Part shown: positions 48,075-48,096 of the stretch, in pieces | Position numbering within the stretch: the stretch's first letter is position 1 | How the letters are laid out: each line of letters starts with the position of its first letter | From: Candidatus Aenigmatarchaeota archaeon | GTDB taxonomy: Archaea > Aenigmatarchaeota > Aenigmatarchaeia > QMZS01 | Assembly (NCBI GenBank): GCA_023134135.1 | Contig: JAGLVB010000011.1 | Span: 1 to 48,096, forward strand | DNA: 48,096 nucleotides | Direction of reading: 5' to 3' | Notes under the pieces: model-generated | What the model was told of the DNA's origin: nothing | Database searches by the model: none | Seen by the model: the letters and a program-made list of their open reading frames with translations, nothing else | Position numbers and translations under genes: made by a program

Positions 48075-48096
48075 TATCCTAACTTTGACAGTTTGT
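48075..48096 (-). repeat. Right copy of a 22-nt terminal inverted repeat
   Basis: tatcctaactttgacagtttgt is the exact reverse complement of positions 2-23. Confidence 0.9.

Noticed and set aside
1-48096. CRISPR array
   Set aside because: No regularly spaced direct repeats with unique spacers seen; repeats found are coding or inverted-terminal.
1-48096. Linear plasmid or virus with terminal inverted repeats
   Set aside because: Contains uS4, uS13, uL2, ThrRS, aRF1 and fibrillarin; no replication or capsid genes recognised.

Overview
AT-rich archaeal chromosomal fragment, probably from a small-genome DPANN-type archaeon (inferred from gene content, not proven). Housekeeping genes: ribosomal proteins uS4, uS13, uL2 and L37Ae; aRF1 release factor; archaeal ThrRS; adenylosuccinate lyase; RtcA; fibrillarin/Nop5; and an Mre11-like nuclease. 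Accessory genes: a MoxR/DUF58/VWA operon, a MATE exporter, a Fic/Doc protein, a Type IIG-like restriction-modification gene coupled to a 3-TM protein, an OLD-like ATPase plus TOPRIM-like pair, a duplicated HExxH metallopeptidase locus, pilin-like/secretion-ATPase genes and large beta-helix surface proteins. The most striking signal is in the tRNAs. All three tRNA genes I could fold (Glu-CTC, Gly-CCC, Arg-TCT) carry two or three introns, including D-arm and T-loop introns. One Glu intron (T-loop) and one Gly intron (anticodon loop) share a ~90-100 nt core with conserved sequence blocks and hairpins that look covarying, consistent with a mobile or functional structured RNA family. The window ends are an exact 22-nt inverted repeat. 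All calls come from reading the sequence and supplied ORFs; no searches or folding programs were run.
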